The notes below the pieces were generated by a model. That model saw nothing but the letters and a program-made list of their open reading frames with translations. It was not told where the DNA came from and did no database searches. From contig CM046868.1 in assembly GCA_025617745.1 (NCBI GenBank), positions 20,460,608 to 20,524,607 on the forward strand: DNA of 64,000 bases, read 5' to 3'. The DNA comes from Heliocidaris erythrogramma. Lineage: Eukaryota; Echinodermata; Echinoidea; Camarodonta; Echinometridae. Each line of letters starts with the position of its first letter. Positions within the stretch are counted from its first letter, which is position 1. Of the stretch, positions 29,521 through 41,082 are shown in pieces. A program made the position numbers and the translations under genes.

Positions 29521-29734
29521 ATTTAGAGTTGATGTAGAGTACATCTAAATCACTAGTTAGCAACTCATCGTTATACATCGTCAATCGTCAGAGGGATGAC
29601 ATAGTCAGAAATTCCATAGAAGTGAAGAGATTGAAGGCATGACGAGAGGGAATATTTTGGAGAGATAGGGATCACACATATATTCTTATGTAGATTTCCC
29701 AGGAAAATGACTTTTTGCTAACAATATTTGCCAC

Positions 29735-29884
29735 ACGCCACCCAGGTGTAAATGGGTACCTGATATGCTTGAGCGCTAGTTACTTTGGCGGCTCGGCTTT
29801 AACCAGGGTAATAATGTCTAAACGCCATGAGCGTCACTGCGTGACGGATATAAGCGCTATATAAGTGGCCATTATTATTATTAT
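29735..29884 (+). mobile_element. SINE 3' part
   Basis: GTAAATGGGTACCTG, CGCCATGAGCGTC and ATAAGCGCTATATAAGTG precede a tail of ATT units. The terminal part closely matches the 3' end of the minus-strand LINE at 12211. Confidence 0.7.
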
Positions 29885-30169
29885 GATTTATGTAATAAAT
29901 ATACCATCACCACAGAAGAGAAAATAAATCGTCTTGTTTCTGTCATTCTGAAAAAAAAACTTGCTCCCCCTCCCTCATTAAAGAATAAAATACTGTATCT
30001 ATGACTTTTTTGCGCGGTGCACATATTTTGTCGGGGACGCATATTTTCACAAGCAGAGACCCCAGTAAATTTGTAGATGGATATGTGTAAGGAGCAGTAT
30101 CCTAACACCACTAGAAGTGGAACTCTTCTGACAAAATAGGAAGAGGGAAATAATGTGAAAGAAAGGTAA

Positions 30170-30258
30170 ACCGATAGGGAAAGAGAAAGAAAGAAGAACA
30201 ATGAGAAAAAAAAGAAAGGGACACTAAGGAGAAAGAAAGAAAGAGAGAGAGAAAGACC
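30170..30258. repeat. GAAA/GA-rich purine tract
   Basis: AAAGAAAGAAAGA-type purine sequence. The serine- and leucine-rich minus-strand frame across it is an artefact. Confidence 0.7.
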
Positions 30259-30719
30259 GGATGATAGAAAATAAGGAAAAATGCGGAAGAAAGCGGGACT
30301 ATAGCTGGGATTCCTAAATGATTTATTCAAATGCTACACATGCATTTAAGTAAAAGGCATTGATTAGTGGCTGTTAATAGTTTGGCAATATGTACAACAC
30401 CGGGCGACTGCCGTCTGGGGTCAGTTCGATTGCTAGGGCATATAGTGCCATATAGCTTGCAGGGTTTTATAAATACGGGCCCAAATCTTTTGACCAAAAT
30501 GTTATAGGATTACAATTGGTACTTTGTTTATCGAATAAACTGAGCAAATTACATAAGGAAGCGTCAGTTGGGATTTTACTTGTTTGTTAATCTTTTCTAC
30601 TCGGAAACCCAATTTATGAGCCTTCAAGAATAAAATATCGTATAAATCATTAAGTCGACCTATATATAATATATAATATATAATAATGCGCTATTAATGT
30701 AACATATTACTATTATTAT

Positions 30720-30846
30720 CATTGGCGTAGATCCGTGCATTCCTTCTTTTTATGGGGGGGGGGGGGTTGGCTTTGTTCTCCATGAATGGTCATCCCCCCC
30801 CCCCCTTCCCCAGTTGAAAAGAAATTCTTGCATATTTACGCCCGTG
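30720..30846. mobile_element. hAT-type mini-MITE, 127 bp, exact 8-bp target duplication
   Basis: It starts CATTGGCGTAGATC and ends TTTACGCCCGTG, an imperfect inverted repeat. The 8-mer ATTATTAT flanks it exactly (30712-30719 and 30847-30854), although the duplication lies in ATT-rich DNA and so is weaker evidence here. The core pairs a G run with a C run. A sister copy is at 58773-58903. Confidence 0.8.
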
Positions 30847-30859
30847 ATTATTATTATTG

Positions 30860-32361
30860 TTACATATTTCTTAATCACATCATACCGGGTGAGGTTTTCG
30901 TCTAGAAATGCATCACTTCGTGATGCATCGTCCACCCGTCCTACCACTTTCTATGTACACCATGTCCTATAATAGGTCCACAACGCTGGTCATTGACGAC
31001 GAAGCGTAATATCGGATAAGCGATCGCTCAATTAGGAGAGTGGCACTCGGAGAATGTAGGCTGTTGTGCATTCTTTTCATTCCCGAGTCAGGCAACCGGT
31101 CAATGGTCCACTACTAAGCTTTTGGCCTTTGTATGGATAAGGGACCATGGGGGGGGGGGGGGGGGAATCCAGAGTTTGATATAAGGGAGCGGAGAACCGT
31201 GTATTTTTTTCTAGTTAAAGGAGAATTACGCTCAAAAATAAAGACGATAGTGTTCAAAGGTGTTATTTATTCCTACTTGTTAGACTATATGGCTTCGCGT
31301 CAAAAATATACGAGATCGATACGAATCAAATTTTTCTGAGCAAAATTTACCATCTGCTAGCAATATGTATCGTCTGCTAGCAGCACACGGGGGCTGCCAT
31401 TTTGTTTATGTGTACAAGAAGTTTTTCTTAATCCAAATGCTCAATTGCCTTTTTCAAAATTAAAATCCCATTTGAGATTAAAAATATAGAATAGATATGT
31501 CAATTTATTTTTAAACTGAAGATTTCCTTATATATTTCTGTTGAAAATCGATATTCGCTTAATAGAAATCTATTTTCTCGATACTGGACGTACGGGACGG
31601 AGCAAATTAATTCAAATTTTATGGATGCTTCTTCCCTGAGCATCTATAGCGGCAAAATATGCATTCACCTGCTTTCGGATAATGGACTTGAAAAGTCAGA
31701 ATGCATGCTGCATATATTATGTTCTGCTCTGTTTGACAAACCCAAGAAAATAGATTTTTGTTAAGCAAAACCAGACAATTTAAAAGTATCATTATAAAGA
31801 TTTAATTTTTATAATACATGTAAACACCCACTTTATATTTTCCGTCACATATGGGATTTTAGGTAATGAAGAAAATCAATTTAGGATTTGGATTCAAAAT
31901 ATCTTCCTGACTGGAACATTTCTCAATGGTTCATATACAACTCCAAATCAGCAAGAAAATGGCAGCCCCCATGTAAATGAGTCGGAGACGATACCGGGTG
32001 TTGGAATATCTTTATTTATACCCTTTTTCTGATATCTTATTAGAAAATGATTTAGGCCAATAAGTAGGAATATATTACACCTTCCAATATAAGTAAATTT
32101 GTAATCAGGGCTTAATTCTCCTTTAATTCCTATTTGGATCTCCAGCTGGAGGAAATAGTAAAAAGATACAGATAGGCGGTATATATTAATGCGATGTGCC
32201 ATTTATGGATTGAAGGTGGTCTTGTAATGCGTTGTGGAGCTATTATAGGACATGGTGTACATAGAAAGTGGTAGGACGGGTGGACGATACAATAAACATA
32301 ACGAAGTAATGCATTTCTAGACGAAAACCTCACCCGGTATGATGTGATTAAGAAATGTGTA
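30860..32361. mobile_element. Inverted-repeat element with about 130-bp arms enclosing the second TTAA element
   Basis: The left arm (30860-30986) and right arm (32229-32361) are reverse complements over ATTTCTTAATCACATCATAC, CGGGTGAGGTTTTCG, GTCCACCCGTCCTACC and ATGTACACCATGTCC. Small indels distinguish them, including ATGCATCACTTCGTGATGCA in the left arm only. The TTAA-flanked element at 31219-32122 sits in the interior, implying nested insertion. Confidence 0.7.
31219..32122. mobile_element. piggyBac-like non-autonomous element, copy 2 (inverted)
   Basis: This is the reverse orientation of 26179-27076, 904 bp versus 898 bp and similar throughout. TTAA flanks both ends (31215-31218 and 32123-32126). 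It has the same AGGAGAATTA ends and no transposase. The two copies 4 kb apart could pair as a long hairpin. Confidence 0.75.
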
Positions 32362-32389
32362 ATATATTACTATTATTATCATATAGACA

Positions 32390-33018
32390 AAATCTATACC
32401 AAAATCTCATGTAAACCGTCTATAGCGTCTGCAGAATTGGGCTGCACGTCTTGTTTTTGAGGTTGGGAGAAGTCATTCTTCCCAACCTTTACTTCGTTCC
32501 CTTCACTGGCTGCCCATTCAAAAACGTATCATCTTCAAATTAGTTCTTTATGTTTATAAATCTATCAATAACCAGGCTCCAGGGTACATATCTGAATGCT
32601 TAACCGTATATACACCTAGTAGAAATCTCAGATCCTCAAATCACAACCTTCAGCTCAGCTACCCAATGACCCGAAATTTGTCAGGTGATAGGACTTTCAC
32701 AGTTACTGCATCGAGGCTATGGAATAATCTCCCCTTGACCATTAGACAGTCAGCATCCATAAAAACCTTTAAAAAAGCTGTGAAATCATATTTATTTTAA
32801 ATCCGCTATCAAACTTTGTAACAGGTACATTCATTACATTTTGTCTCCATAAAACCACCCGGTAGTTCCCACATGGACGATTGAAGAGTTTTCTGATTTG
32901 TGTTTATATAAAAATTATAATGTGTTCTATAATTTAAATATTTTGTAAACGCTCCGAGCCTTATGGGAAGGGCGTACTAAATGCTTATTGTATTGTATTG
33001 TATTGTATTGTATTGCAC
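32390..33018 (+). mobile_element. L2-type LINE 3' fragment
   Basis: The frame 32420-32800 reads as the C-terminal end of an L2/CR1-group reverse transcriptase (LQNWAARLVFEVG, LHWLPIQKRIIFKLVLYVYK, GDRTFTVTASRLWNNLP) and stops at 32798-32800. A TAG occurs at its start. The 3' UTR ends in TTGTA repeats at 32989-33017. The element is strongly 5'-truncated but the remaining frame is open, so it may be a fairly young insertion. Confidence 0.8.
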
Positions 33019-36000
33019 TTTCCAAATAGAAATAAGGAAATAGAACAAATTAATCTTTTGCAAGAATTGTCTCGGGAAATAAACAAGGTAACTACAGAAG
33101 ACAGTTTAATAATAATGGTGGAGATCAGAAACTTTGATTTAGATTATTCGGGGAATTGTTATCATCAAAGAGAAAATAGGTTCAACTTGCAAAAGGAAGA
33201 ATTTATGGATCGACTTCACTTACTTGATATTTGGGGACAACGGAACCCATTTCGACGTCAATTTCCATATAGATAAAATAAACCATTCATGCAAAGGCGT
33301 TTAGATTAGTGGATTAAATCTTCTAATTTAGAGGAATTCATTTTAAAAAGTGAAAATTCGGCGATCTATTTGTTCCTTTTTAATAATAAGAGTGATATTA
33401 TCAAGAAAAATATTTTCCTATTGGATATTTAATAACAGTCTATGTTACGATACTTTGTATATCAGTCAAATGAAAGAAAATATAATAAAACTAAAATAAG
33501 AGTTGCAGTCAGAAATTAAAGATAAAAGGTTACTTTGGGACTTTTGAAAATGAAGGTACGCAGTTTTACTCAAAAATATTCTAGCAGATTGTAAAAGATA
33601 GGAAGGAAAAAAACTGAAGCCTTGGAAAAAGAAGTCCAAGATTTAGTTGAAAGATTATAGTTTAAACGTAAAGAATTGCAAGGCTGTTATGATTATATTA
33701 ATGAAGGACTTAAAGTTAGGTCCATAACTTCTTGGTATGAAAATGGGGAGCGAAACCCTCGTTTCTTTTAGTCAGTTATTGAAATCAAATAAAAACAAAA
33801 GTGTAATACGGAAGTTATATTTAACTGCTGGTGATATAAGCGATAATGAAAATGAAATTATAAAAGAAATTAAACTGTTTCATAGTAAACTTTATGGAAG
33901 TATAAAACGAAGATGGCTTGTAATATAGAACTTTTCCCCTAAACTCTGCCGAAATTAAGTACTGACTCTAAGGAAATGTGTGAAGGAATTATTTGGAGAG
34001 GGAATGTTTGTCTGTTTTAAATCAAATGAAATTGAATATGTCACCGGCAAACGATGGGTTAACTGTTGCATTCTACAATACTTTCTGGTCGGTTATTGGA
34101 GATCTGGTACTTACAGCTTTAAATGAAGCGTTTCAAGTTGGCGAACTAGCGGCTTCTCAAAAACAAGCTGTAATTACTTTGATTAAAAAAAGAGGGAAAG
34201 TATCCAATAATGATTAAGAATTATAGGCCAATATCCCTTTTAAATGTTGACTACAACATTCTTGCAAACATACTCTCAACACGAGTGAAAGAAGTTTTTG
34301 ATGAAATAATTTTACCAGACGAAGTAGGTTATATGTAAAATAAAAATATAGGTGAAGCCATACGATTAATAAATGATATGATATTTCATACCTCGAATAA
34401 CAGTTTACCTGGGTTTTTTAGTTGCCATTGAGTTTGAAAAAGCCTTTGGTGCTGTTTCACATCAAAATGTGTTATATTCCTTTGGTTTTGGCCCGTCCTT
34501 TCGTAAATGGATTGATATCATGTATGTTAGTATAACACTCTTAGCTGTGTTTTAAATGGAGGATATTCTACTGGGTATTTCAAGATCGATAGGGGGGGGG
34601 GGGGGGTAAGACAAGGAGATTTGTTTATTATTTGCTTTGAAACACTTGCTCACGCGATTCGAAATGATGGTTTGGTCTTAGGTTTGTAATTTGGAGAAAA
34701 AGGGGTGAAACAGGTACTTTATGCGGATGTTAAAAATCTTGAGTGAATGAAGCGATTGGAAGTAATATTTGAAAATTTTGCAAGAGTATCTGGACTGAAA
34801 ATGAACAAAGAAAAGACATATGTTAGTAGTTCTAGTCAGGAAAGCACAGGTTTCCCTTTTGGAAAGTAGTACCATTTATAAAAATACTAGGAGTATTTTC
34901 CAGTTTAGATATACAGGTAAATGAGAGTATGAACTATAAGGACATTCTAAGCAAAATTTAAAAATCTCTATCATGGTGGAAACAGATAGACTTAACCTTA
35001 ATGGGTAAAATTCAATTGTTAGAAATGTTTATATACTCTAAGTTAATGTTTATTGCGTCACTTACTCCAATTCCTCATTCGGTATTTCGTGAACTTGAAA
35101 AAATGACTTTTGCATTTTTATGGAGAGGAAAAGACAAGATAAAACGGACAACGATGTTTCTAGATTATAAAAATGGGGGACTTAAAATGACGAATATTGA
35201 ATTGGTGATTAAAGTTCAAAGAATTATGTGGGTAAAGAGTCTATAAGTTGGGGACCAGCAAATTAAATGGAAACAATAGTTTGATTATTGTACTCGGCAT
35301 ATTTAGGAGGGAAATTTATTTTCTTCTGTAATTATGAAATTAGACAGCTCAAACTATCTTTACTGTCATTTTATGTGGAACTAATAGAGACATGGTTAGA
35401 AGTTGGAGATTTATTATGGCATGGAGTTATTTTTAACAACGAACATTATAGGTTTTCGAGGTTTTCCATTCTATCATGTAGATTTAATATCAAAAGGCAT
35501 AGTCAGATTGGAAAATATTGTGGATAATGATGGCGAATTGAAAACAGATGCATATTTTACTAGTAGAGATCTTAGTTCATGGAATATATTGCAGGTAAAA
35601 CACATATTTGAGAAAATTCCCTTTAGTTGGAAAAGGCAAATGCATAATATAACCGATGAAAAGAAGAAGGAATTAGATAGGGAACGAATTTTATTTTTGT
35701 TCGCAGATAAAATTGTCCCCTTAATTTAAATTGTTCGAAGAGATTACTATTCTCAACAGTAAATTAGAAGTCCCCCCTGTAGTAAATAGATTAAAATAAT
35801 TATTTGATTTGTCTATTAGATGCATTGAAAGCATTTCCTTAGACCAAGGAAATGTTCTTTAAATAGTAAGCTTAGGGAATTCCAGTTCAGAATGTTACAT
35901 GGGATTATTTACACGAATCGTGCTTTATATCGGTTTGGACTGGCTCCAAGTATAGTTTATGCTATAGTTCATGAATGTGAACATATTCAGTTGCTATGGG

Positions 36001-36300
36001 AAATCATGGGTAATGTGCTCAGTGAACTTGCCGATTTCAAAGAAATTAAAGTGGGAGAGAATTTTATTTGGTGTGACTTTGGGCGATGTGGGGAAAATGT
36101 ATATATTAAATGATGTAATATTGTTATTGAAATATTTGATATTTCAATGCAGGAAGAGAAATATACCACCTAACAACAAAGAAGTGAGAGAAATATTGGT
36201 AGGAAATCAAGTTGAAGAAAAAAGATAGCGCTAGATTGTAACACCCTGTCTTTACACTTAAAGAAATGGGAAGCTTTTGATTTCGGATGAAGGGAGGAGT
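33019..36300 (+). mobile_element. Decayed L1/Tx1-type LINE, plus strand
   Basis: Broken plus-strand frames read in LINE order: endonuclease (RLHLLDIWGQRNPFRRQF near 33210-33275), reverse-transcriptase start (LNMSPANDGLTVAFYNTFW at about 34030, then RPISLLN near 34229), later RT (EVGYM, YADVKNLE near 34720) and a long C-terminal part (MGKIQLLEMFIYSKLMFIAS, FAFLWRGKDKIKRTTM). The catalytic YADD region reads YADV here, so activity is lost as well as interrupted. A run of 12 or more G at about 34590 interrupts the RT. It is the same broad group as 4975-7766. Confidence 0.7.
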
Positions 36301-37303
36301 CTTTTGGATGCAAAGCGCAATGGATAAAATATGTTAATTAAGAACTATAAGTGGATTGTACTTCCTTCCCTTCCAAGGGACATTGCTTTTTGATTTCATT
36401 GGTTGTCTGCAGATTCTCACGCAAGTCACGGAGTGCGGATAGGGGCGCTCAGGGATTGGGGTGGGGAGGCTGGAAGGGGTGAGGTATTGTGTTGGGATGT
36501 GCGGGTGTGTCTATCTCTTTTTTTTCTCTTTCTCTCTCTCTTTCTCATATTTCATATTTTTAAAATTTTTCTTCAGTGAAAAAAAAAATTCCAGATACAT
36601 AAAGGTATATTTCAGCTGTATATCTGTATAATGCAAATAAGCTGAGTCCAACATACTTTATTCATTATTGTAATATTTCTAGTTTTGGACTGTTGATTTC
36701 ACTGAAGAGAAATGAATAAATGACTACTTACAACAAAAAATACATGTGAATATGCGAGTATGATTTGATATTTGTGTAGATTTAGAGCCATTTTAATACA
36801 GAAGAAGAAGGGTCCCAAGTCCAACAATTCTTGAGTTATCAAGAAAAGAATGATTATATTTATAAGCTTAAGAGACAGAATGTTTTCATCTTCATATATC
36901 AAATAATGCTTATTCATGTATAAATGATTCTATCAAGATTTTAAACAATCTTCCCTTTGAACTTTTCTCTTTGTAATTTAAAATATTGTTTTGATAGACT
37001 ATAATGCCCTTCTTCCTCTCATGTATTTGCAATAATTTTGCAAATAAATGTAGGTATTATTGTGCTCTCTTGTGTGGATGAGAGAATGTGAGGGAGCTGT
37101 GCCCCTTTAGAGCGGCTCATTGCGTAGAAGATTCAGGTTTATTGAATAGGCATATAACTCGTTTTGAATCCTTGACTGTAATATTATTATAGAATATAAT
37201 TATTACATTAAACTTGGATGATATGATAAATCATGACTAGAAAGTGAGCGTGCGCTTGGTGGAAGAGCATTTCAAGCATGTTCATCTTCATACCACCATT
37301 CCC

Positions 37304-37445
37304 ATCTCTCTCTCTTTCCCTCCCCTTCACTCCCCCCCCCCCCCCCTCTCTCTCTCTCTATCTCTTTCTTCTCGTCTCTCTTCCCTTCTCTATTACTCTC
37401 TCTCTCCTCTCCCCTCCCCGTCTCATTCTTTCTTTCTTTCTTCTT
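37304..37445. repeat. CT-rich microsatellite
   Basis: TC, TCCC and TTTC units with a run of C. The long plus-strand frame is open across it and should not be read as protein. Confidence 0.85.
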
Positions 37446-37465
37446 TAACAAATTGTTTGTCACTT

Positions 37466-39022
37466 GATAGGGGTGTTCCCAATGCCACCATTCAGCGCCA
37501 CGCCAACTCCCCACCCCCACCAATTCGGCGTCATTTTGTGGAGAAGCAGATGTCAAACCTGAATCCCTACAAGGCTTATGGTCCTAACAGTATCAGTCCC
37601 AGAGTACTGAAAGAGCTATCGAAAGAACTTGCTCCTGCACTTACAGTCATCTTCCAGTCCTCCCTGACAACAGGATCAGTTCCAGCAGACTGGAGAGATG
37701 CACACGTGACACCCGTCTTCAAAAAGGGTGAACACTACAACCCAGGTAACTACAGGCCAGTCTCGCTCACCTGTTTAGCTTGTAAACTCATGGAGCACAT
37801 TGTTGTCAGCGAAGTAATGGAGCACTTTGACGCAAACAACGTCCTGGAAGATCATCAACACGGATTCCGTAAACAGCGCTCTTGCGACACGCAGCTTCTT
37901 GAGTTTACAGAAGAACTGACTCACAACCTGGAGAGTGGAAAGCAAACGGACATCATAGTTATGGACTTTGCCAAGGCCTTTGACCGGGTGAACCACAGCT
38001 TGCTGATCCATAAGCTCCAACGCTATGGTGTCAAAGGGTCCACTGCGTCCTGGATCTCCATCTTCTTGACTGATTGGCGCCAGGCGATCCTCGTGAACGG
38101 AAGCAAGTCATCCTTTGTCCATGTGAGATCAGGCGTGCCCCAAGGGTCAGTGCTCGGGTCATGGCTATTTTAAGCTTACATCAACGATCTGCCCAACAGC
38201 CTGACCTCAAGGGTACGTCTATTTGCTGACGACACAGTAGTCTACAGAACAGTGACTAGCAACCTGGACCAAGACCAACTACAACAAGACCTCCAGCGCC
38301 TCACAGAGTGGGAGAAGAATTGGGATATGATGTTTCATCCTACCAAGTGTTCCCGTCTGTCGATCACCAGAAGCAGACGACCCTTGACGGCATCTTACAA
38401 TCCGCATGGCCACACACTGGATAATGTAACTGCCGTCAAGTACCTAGGCGTCACCCTCCAGCAGAACATGGGCTGGGATGACCATGTCCACAACATCTAC
38501 ACCAAGGCCAGTAGAACACTGGGATTCCTCCGGAGAAATCTGAAGATTAGCTCACGGAAAGTCAAGGAGAGAGCATACAACGCATTCGTAAGACATGTGC
38601 TCGAGTATTCATCCAGCGTCTGGGATCCTGCACCGCAGAAACACATCAGTAAGCTAGAGTTGATACAGAGACGAGCTGCTCGCTTTGTCTTAGGCAGGTA
38701 CCATAACACTTCAAGTGTCACCAAGATGATCGACTCCCTTGGCTGGACATCCCTGGAGCAGCGTAGAAAGATTTCGCGTCTATCCATGTTCTACAGGATC
38801 AACAATGACCAAGCCCACTGCCCAACAATCAAATCCAAAGTAGTTGCATTGCCACCTCGCCAAAGACGCTCCCACAGCAGGCAACTCCAACTCATCACCT
38901 GCAGGACGCAGTACAGAGCAGCACCATTCCTACCACGAACTATAAAAGACTGGAATGGGCTCCCAGAGAAGGCGGTAGCGGCAATGACTCTTGACACATT
39001 TGTGTCGAGAGTCAGCATGTAA
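37466..39022 (+). pseudogene. CR1/L2-type LINE reverse transcriptase with one in-frame stop
   Basis: RT motifs appear in order: NPYKAYGPNSISPRVLKEL, WRDAHVTPVFKKG, NYRPVSLTCLACKLMEHIV, HGFRKQRSCDTQLL, DIIVMDFAKAFDRVNH (catalytic D), GVPQGSVLGSWLF, YINDLP and FADDTVVY (catalytic DD). The C-terminal thumb and tail region runs to TLDTFVSRVSM. The frame is open from the CT microsatellite to 39022 except for a single TAA at 38171-38173, where the family normally has leucine between the LF and YINDLP motifs. The 5' part (ORF1, endonuclease) is missing. Codon use is GC-richer than the surroundings. The degree of preservation suggests recent insertion or recent decay. Confidence 0.88.
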
Positions 39023-39200
39023 AAACCTTCAACAACACCTCTTTATCATAAAGAACAAAAAATATGCTAAAAAAAAGTCATTACCGGATGGGACATTGCA
39101 GGACAGGACAAGTTTGGTCTAGATCTACACCTAAAATGCCATAATAACCAACTCATTGATTGTGGGCGTCAACGGAAAGACAAGACAAGACAAGACATCA
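39023..39200 (+). mobile_element. 3' UTR of the CR1/L2-type LINE
   Basis: About 180 bp after the stop, ending in AAGACAAGACAAGACAAG, a short terminal tandem repeat of the type that ends CR1/L2-group elements. No poly(A) is present. Confidence 0.6.
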
Positions 39201-40144
39201 TATAATAAGAACATAATAATAGTTGTTTCTAATTATAGCGCCTTATACATGACTTTGTATAGGCCCCCTATTCAAAATGTATTTTCCAAATTGGTATTTG
39301 AGCTAATATGGAAACAACAACAACAACAAACAAACAAACAAAACAAACCAAAACAAATAAACAAACAAATTTTTGTATAATTTTCTTTGCTGTAAAGCGC
39401 CTTGAGCATTTAATCAAAATGGATAATGGTGCTATAGAAATCTTACGTATTATTATTATTATAGGTTTTTGCGGTCAATTTCGTAAGTTCATCAGTAAAA
39501 TTCAATCTACGTGCATTCAATTTAGAAGAATTTGGCCGTGTACAAGCATTTAAGCATTCAAATTAATATTTCATGCATTCGTATTAGTACTTTTATCAAT
39601 CCAATTTAGACTAATTTAATTCGAATTCGCAAAAATGCATCAAGTTCGTAAAACGGTCATTCAATTTAGAACGGGAGGTGATGCGATTGCGCAATACCGT
39701 TATTCCAGCATTCAAATTCATTTCAGAGCATTCTTTTTCGCACATTGAGCATTCGAATAGACCTGTTTACTAAGTGATTCATATTTATGGGTGTTTCTTT
39801 CCTGGGGACCTAGTAACGAGGCATTCCATTAACCTGTTATTAATGAATGAACTATATACTTGGAATCCAGTTTGCATACATTACTTGTTGCTATGTCTGA
39901 CAAGCCTCTGGCAAGCTTTCAGGTTGTCAAGAACAATCTTTGTTTTAAAAGTATGCATAAAATTTGAATCACTTAGTAAACAGGTCTATTCGTAATTTAC
40001 GTCGAACACATTTTATTTTGATATATTGGTTTCGAATTGCATATGAGCTTTTATGTATTCTTTTATTCATATAAGCTTCTTTTAATGAATGCATGTTTAT
40101 CTCATCTACAATATTTTAGCAATTTTTTATAACATTATTGACTT
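39201..40144. other. No gene recognised
   Basis: AT-rich, with a CAA/CAAA tract at 39314-39367 and a SINE-tail-like motif AAAGCGCCTTGAGCA followed by ATT units near 39396-39463. From 39460 to 39740 the sequence has recurring GCATTCAA.TT words. No coding evidence. Confidence 0.4.
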
Positions 40145-40216
40145 ACTTTTCTCTAATTTATGGTCTAACAAGTTTACACAATAATTATTGTTCATACTTT
40201 CAAGTGAATATCTATT

Positions 40217-40297
40217 TCATAATGTTATCATTTCGGCAGCATGGTGCGTTGCCGGCTTCATCTTGGTGACCTTCTTGGTGCTATCCTTCTCAGCCAT
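40217..40297 (-). pseudogene. Histone H1 N-terminal relic, copy A
   Basis: The minus-strand frame of 26 codons begins MAEKDSTKKVTKMKPATHHA and ends AEMITL then TGA. The start matches the N-terminus of sea-urchin histone H1 as I recall it (MAEK, KKVT, KKPA, HPPAAEM). Similarity stops right after AEM, before the globular domain. K to M and PP to H changes mark it as more degraded than copy B. It cannot encode a functional linker histone. Confidence 0.75.
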
Positions 40298-40408
40298 CTT
40301 GGTAAACGTTGCGTCTTCAAAATTCCATTGCACTTTACTTTTCTCTAATTTATGGTCTAACAAGTTTACACAATAATTATTGTTCATACATTCAAGTGAA
40401 TATCTATT

Positions 40409-40492
40409 TCATAATGTTATCATTTCGGCAGCAGGTGGGTGTGTTGCCGGCTTCTTCTTGGTGACCTTCTTGGTGCTATCCTTCTCAGCCAT
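40409..40492 (-). pseudogene. Histone H1 N-terminal relic, copy B
   Basis: The minus-strand frame of 27 codons begins MAEKDSTKKVTKKKPATHPP and ends AAEMITL then TGA. It is closer to sea-urchin H1 than copy A and keeps the HPPAAEM motif. The leader is shared with copy A (AATGGAATTTTGAAGACGCA). The globular domain and lysine-rich tail are absent. Being next to copy A, it arose by tandem duplication after truncation, because both copies end at the same point. Confidence 0.8.
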
Positions 40493-40975
40493 TTTGGTAA
40501 ACGTTGCGTCTTCAAAATTCCATTGCACTTTGGAAGTATTGCAGACATACCAGAGTAAGTTTGTTGCTATTGACACTGGTAGTTACTAGTACAAGAGTTT
40601 CATACCTTGTAAGTAACATACCAAGGTAAAATAGTTAAACTGGTTATACTGGTTTTCACTGGTCTAAGTGATTGGACTTGTAGAAATTTTGTATTGTTAA
40701 ATGTATGTAAGTGGGTGTAATAACTATATATTCAAACAAAACAAAAAACAGTAAGACATCTCTCAAAAATGAAATTTGTAAATGATTCTGTCCCCTTGGA
40801 TTGATGTACATTAATTTTGTGCAGACAAACAAAAGAAGCAAATTCTATTTCAATACACTAATGATAATCATTTTGTTCTAAACTTTTTTTAACGTTTTTT
40901 GAGCAAAATCATGTGCAATTTTCAACATTCTTGTCCATAATGTTAACTTCAGTACCTTAATAGGGTGCATTATAC

Positions 40976-41082
40976 CAGTGGCGGATCTAGCCGGATTAGA
41001 CACAATACATTCTATAGGCCCTCTTTGTTTGGCGGGCCCCCTATAGCATGTATTGTGTCTTACCAGGCTAGATCCGGCACTG
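40976..41082. mobile_element. hAT-type hairpin MITE, 107 bp, exact 8-bp target duplication
   Basis: It starts CAGTGGCGGATCTAGCC and ends GGCTAGATCCGGCACTG; the arms continue pairing through GACACAATACAT almost to the centre. CATTATAC flanks it exactly (40968-40975 and 41083-41090). An 8-bp duplication and CAG-start ends are hallmarks of hAT transposons. Confidence 0.9.

Larger units (their letters stand above)
40145..40530. repeat. 192-bp tandem duplication carrying histone H1 5' ends
   Basis: The segment starting ACTTTTCTCTAATTTATGG at 40145 repeats at 40337. The two copies differ by a few substitutions and a small indel near the H1 frame end. Each holds one H1-like start codon on the minus strand. 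Confidence 0.9.

Noticed and set aside
29881..30330. 149-codon minus-strand frame with membrane-like leucine/serine/phenylalanine stretches
   Set aside because: It is driven by a GAAA purine tract; the rest shows no recognisable domain.
37244..37465. N-terminal extension of the LINE reverse transcriptase frame
   Set aside because: It translates a CT microsatellite upstream of the truncated element and is not part of the protein.
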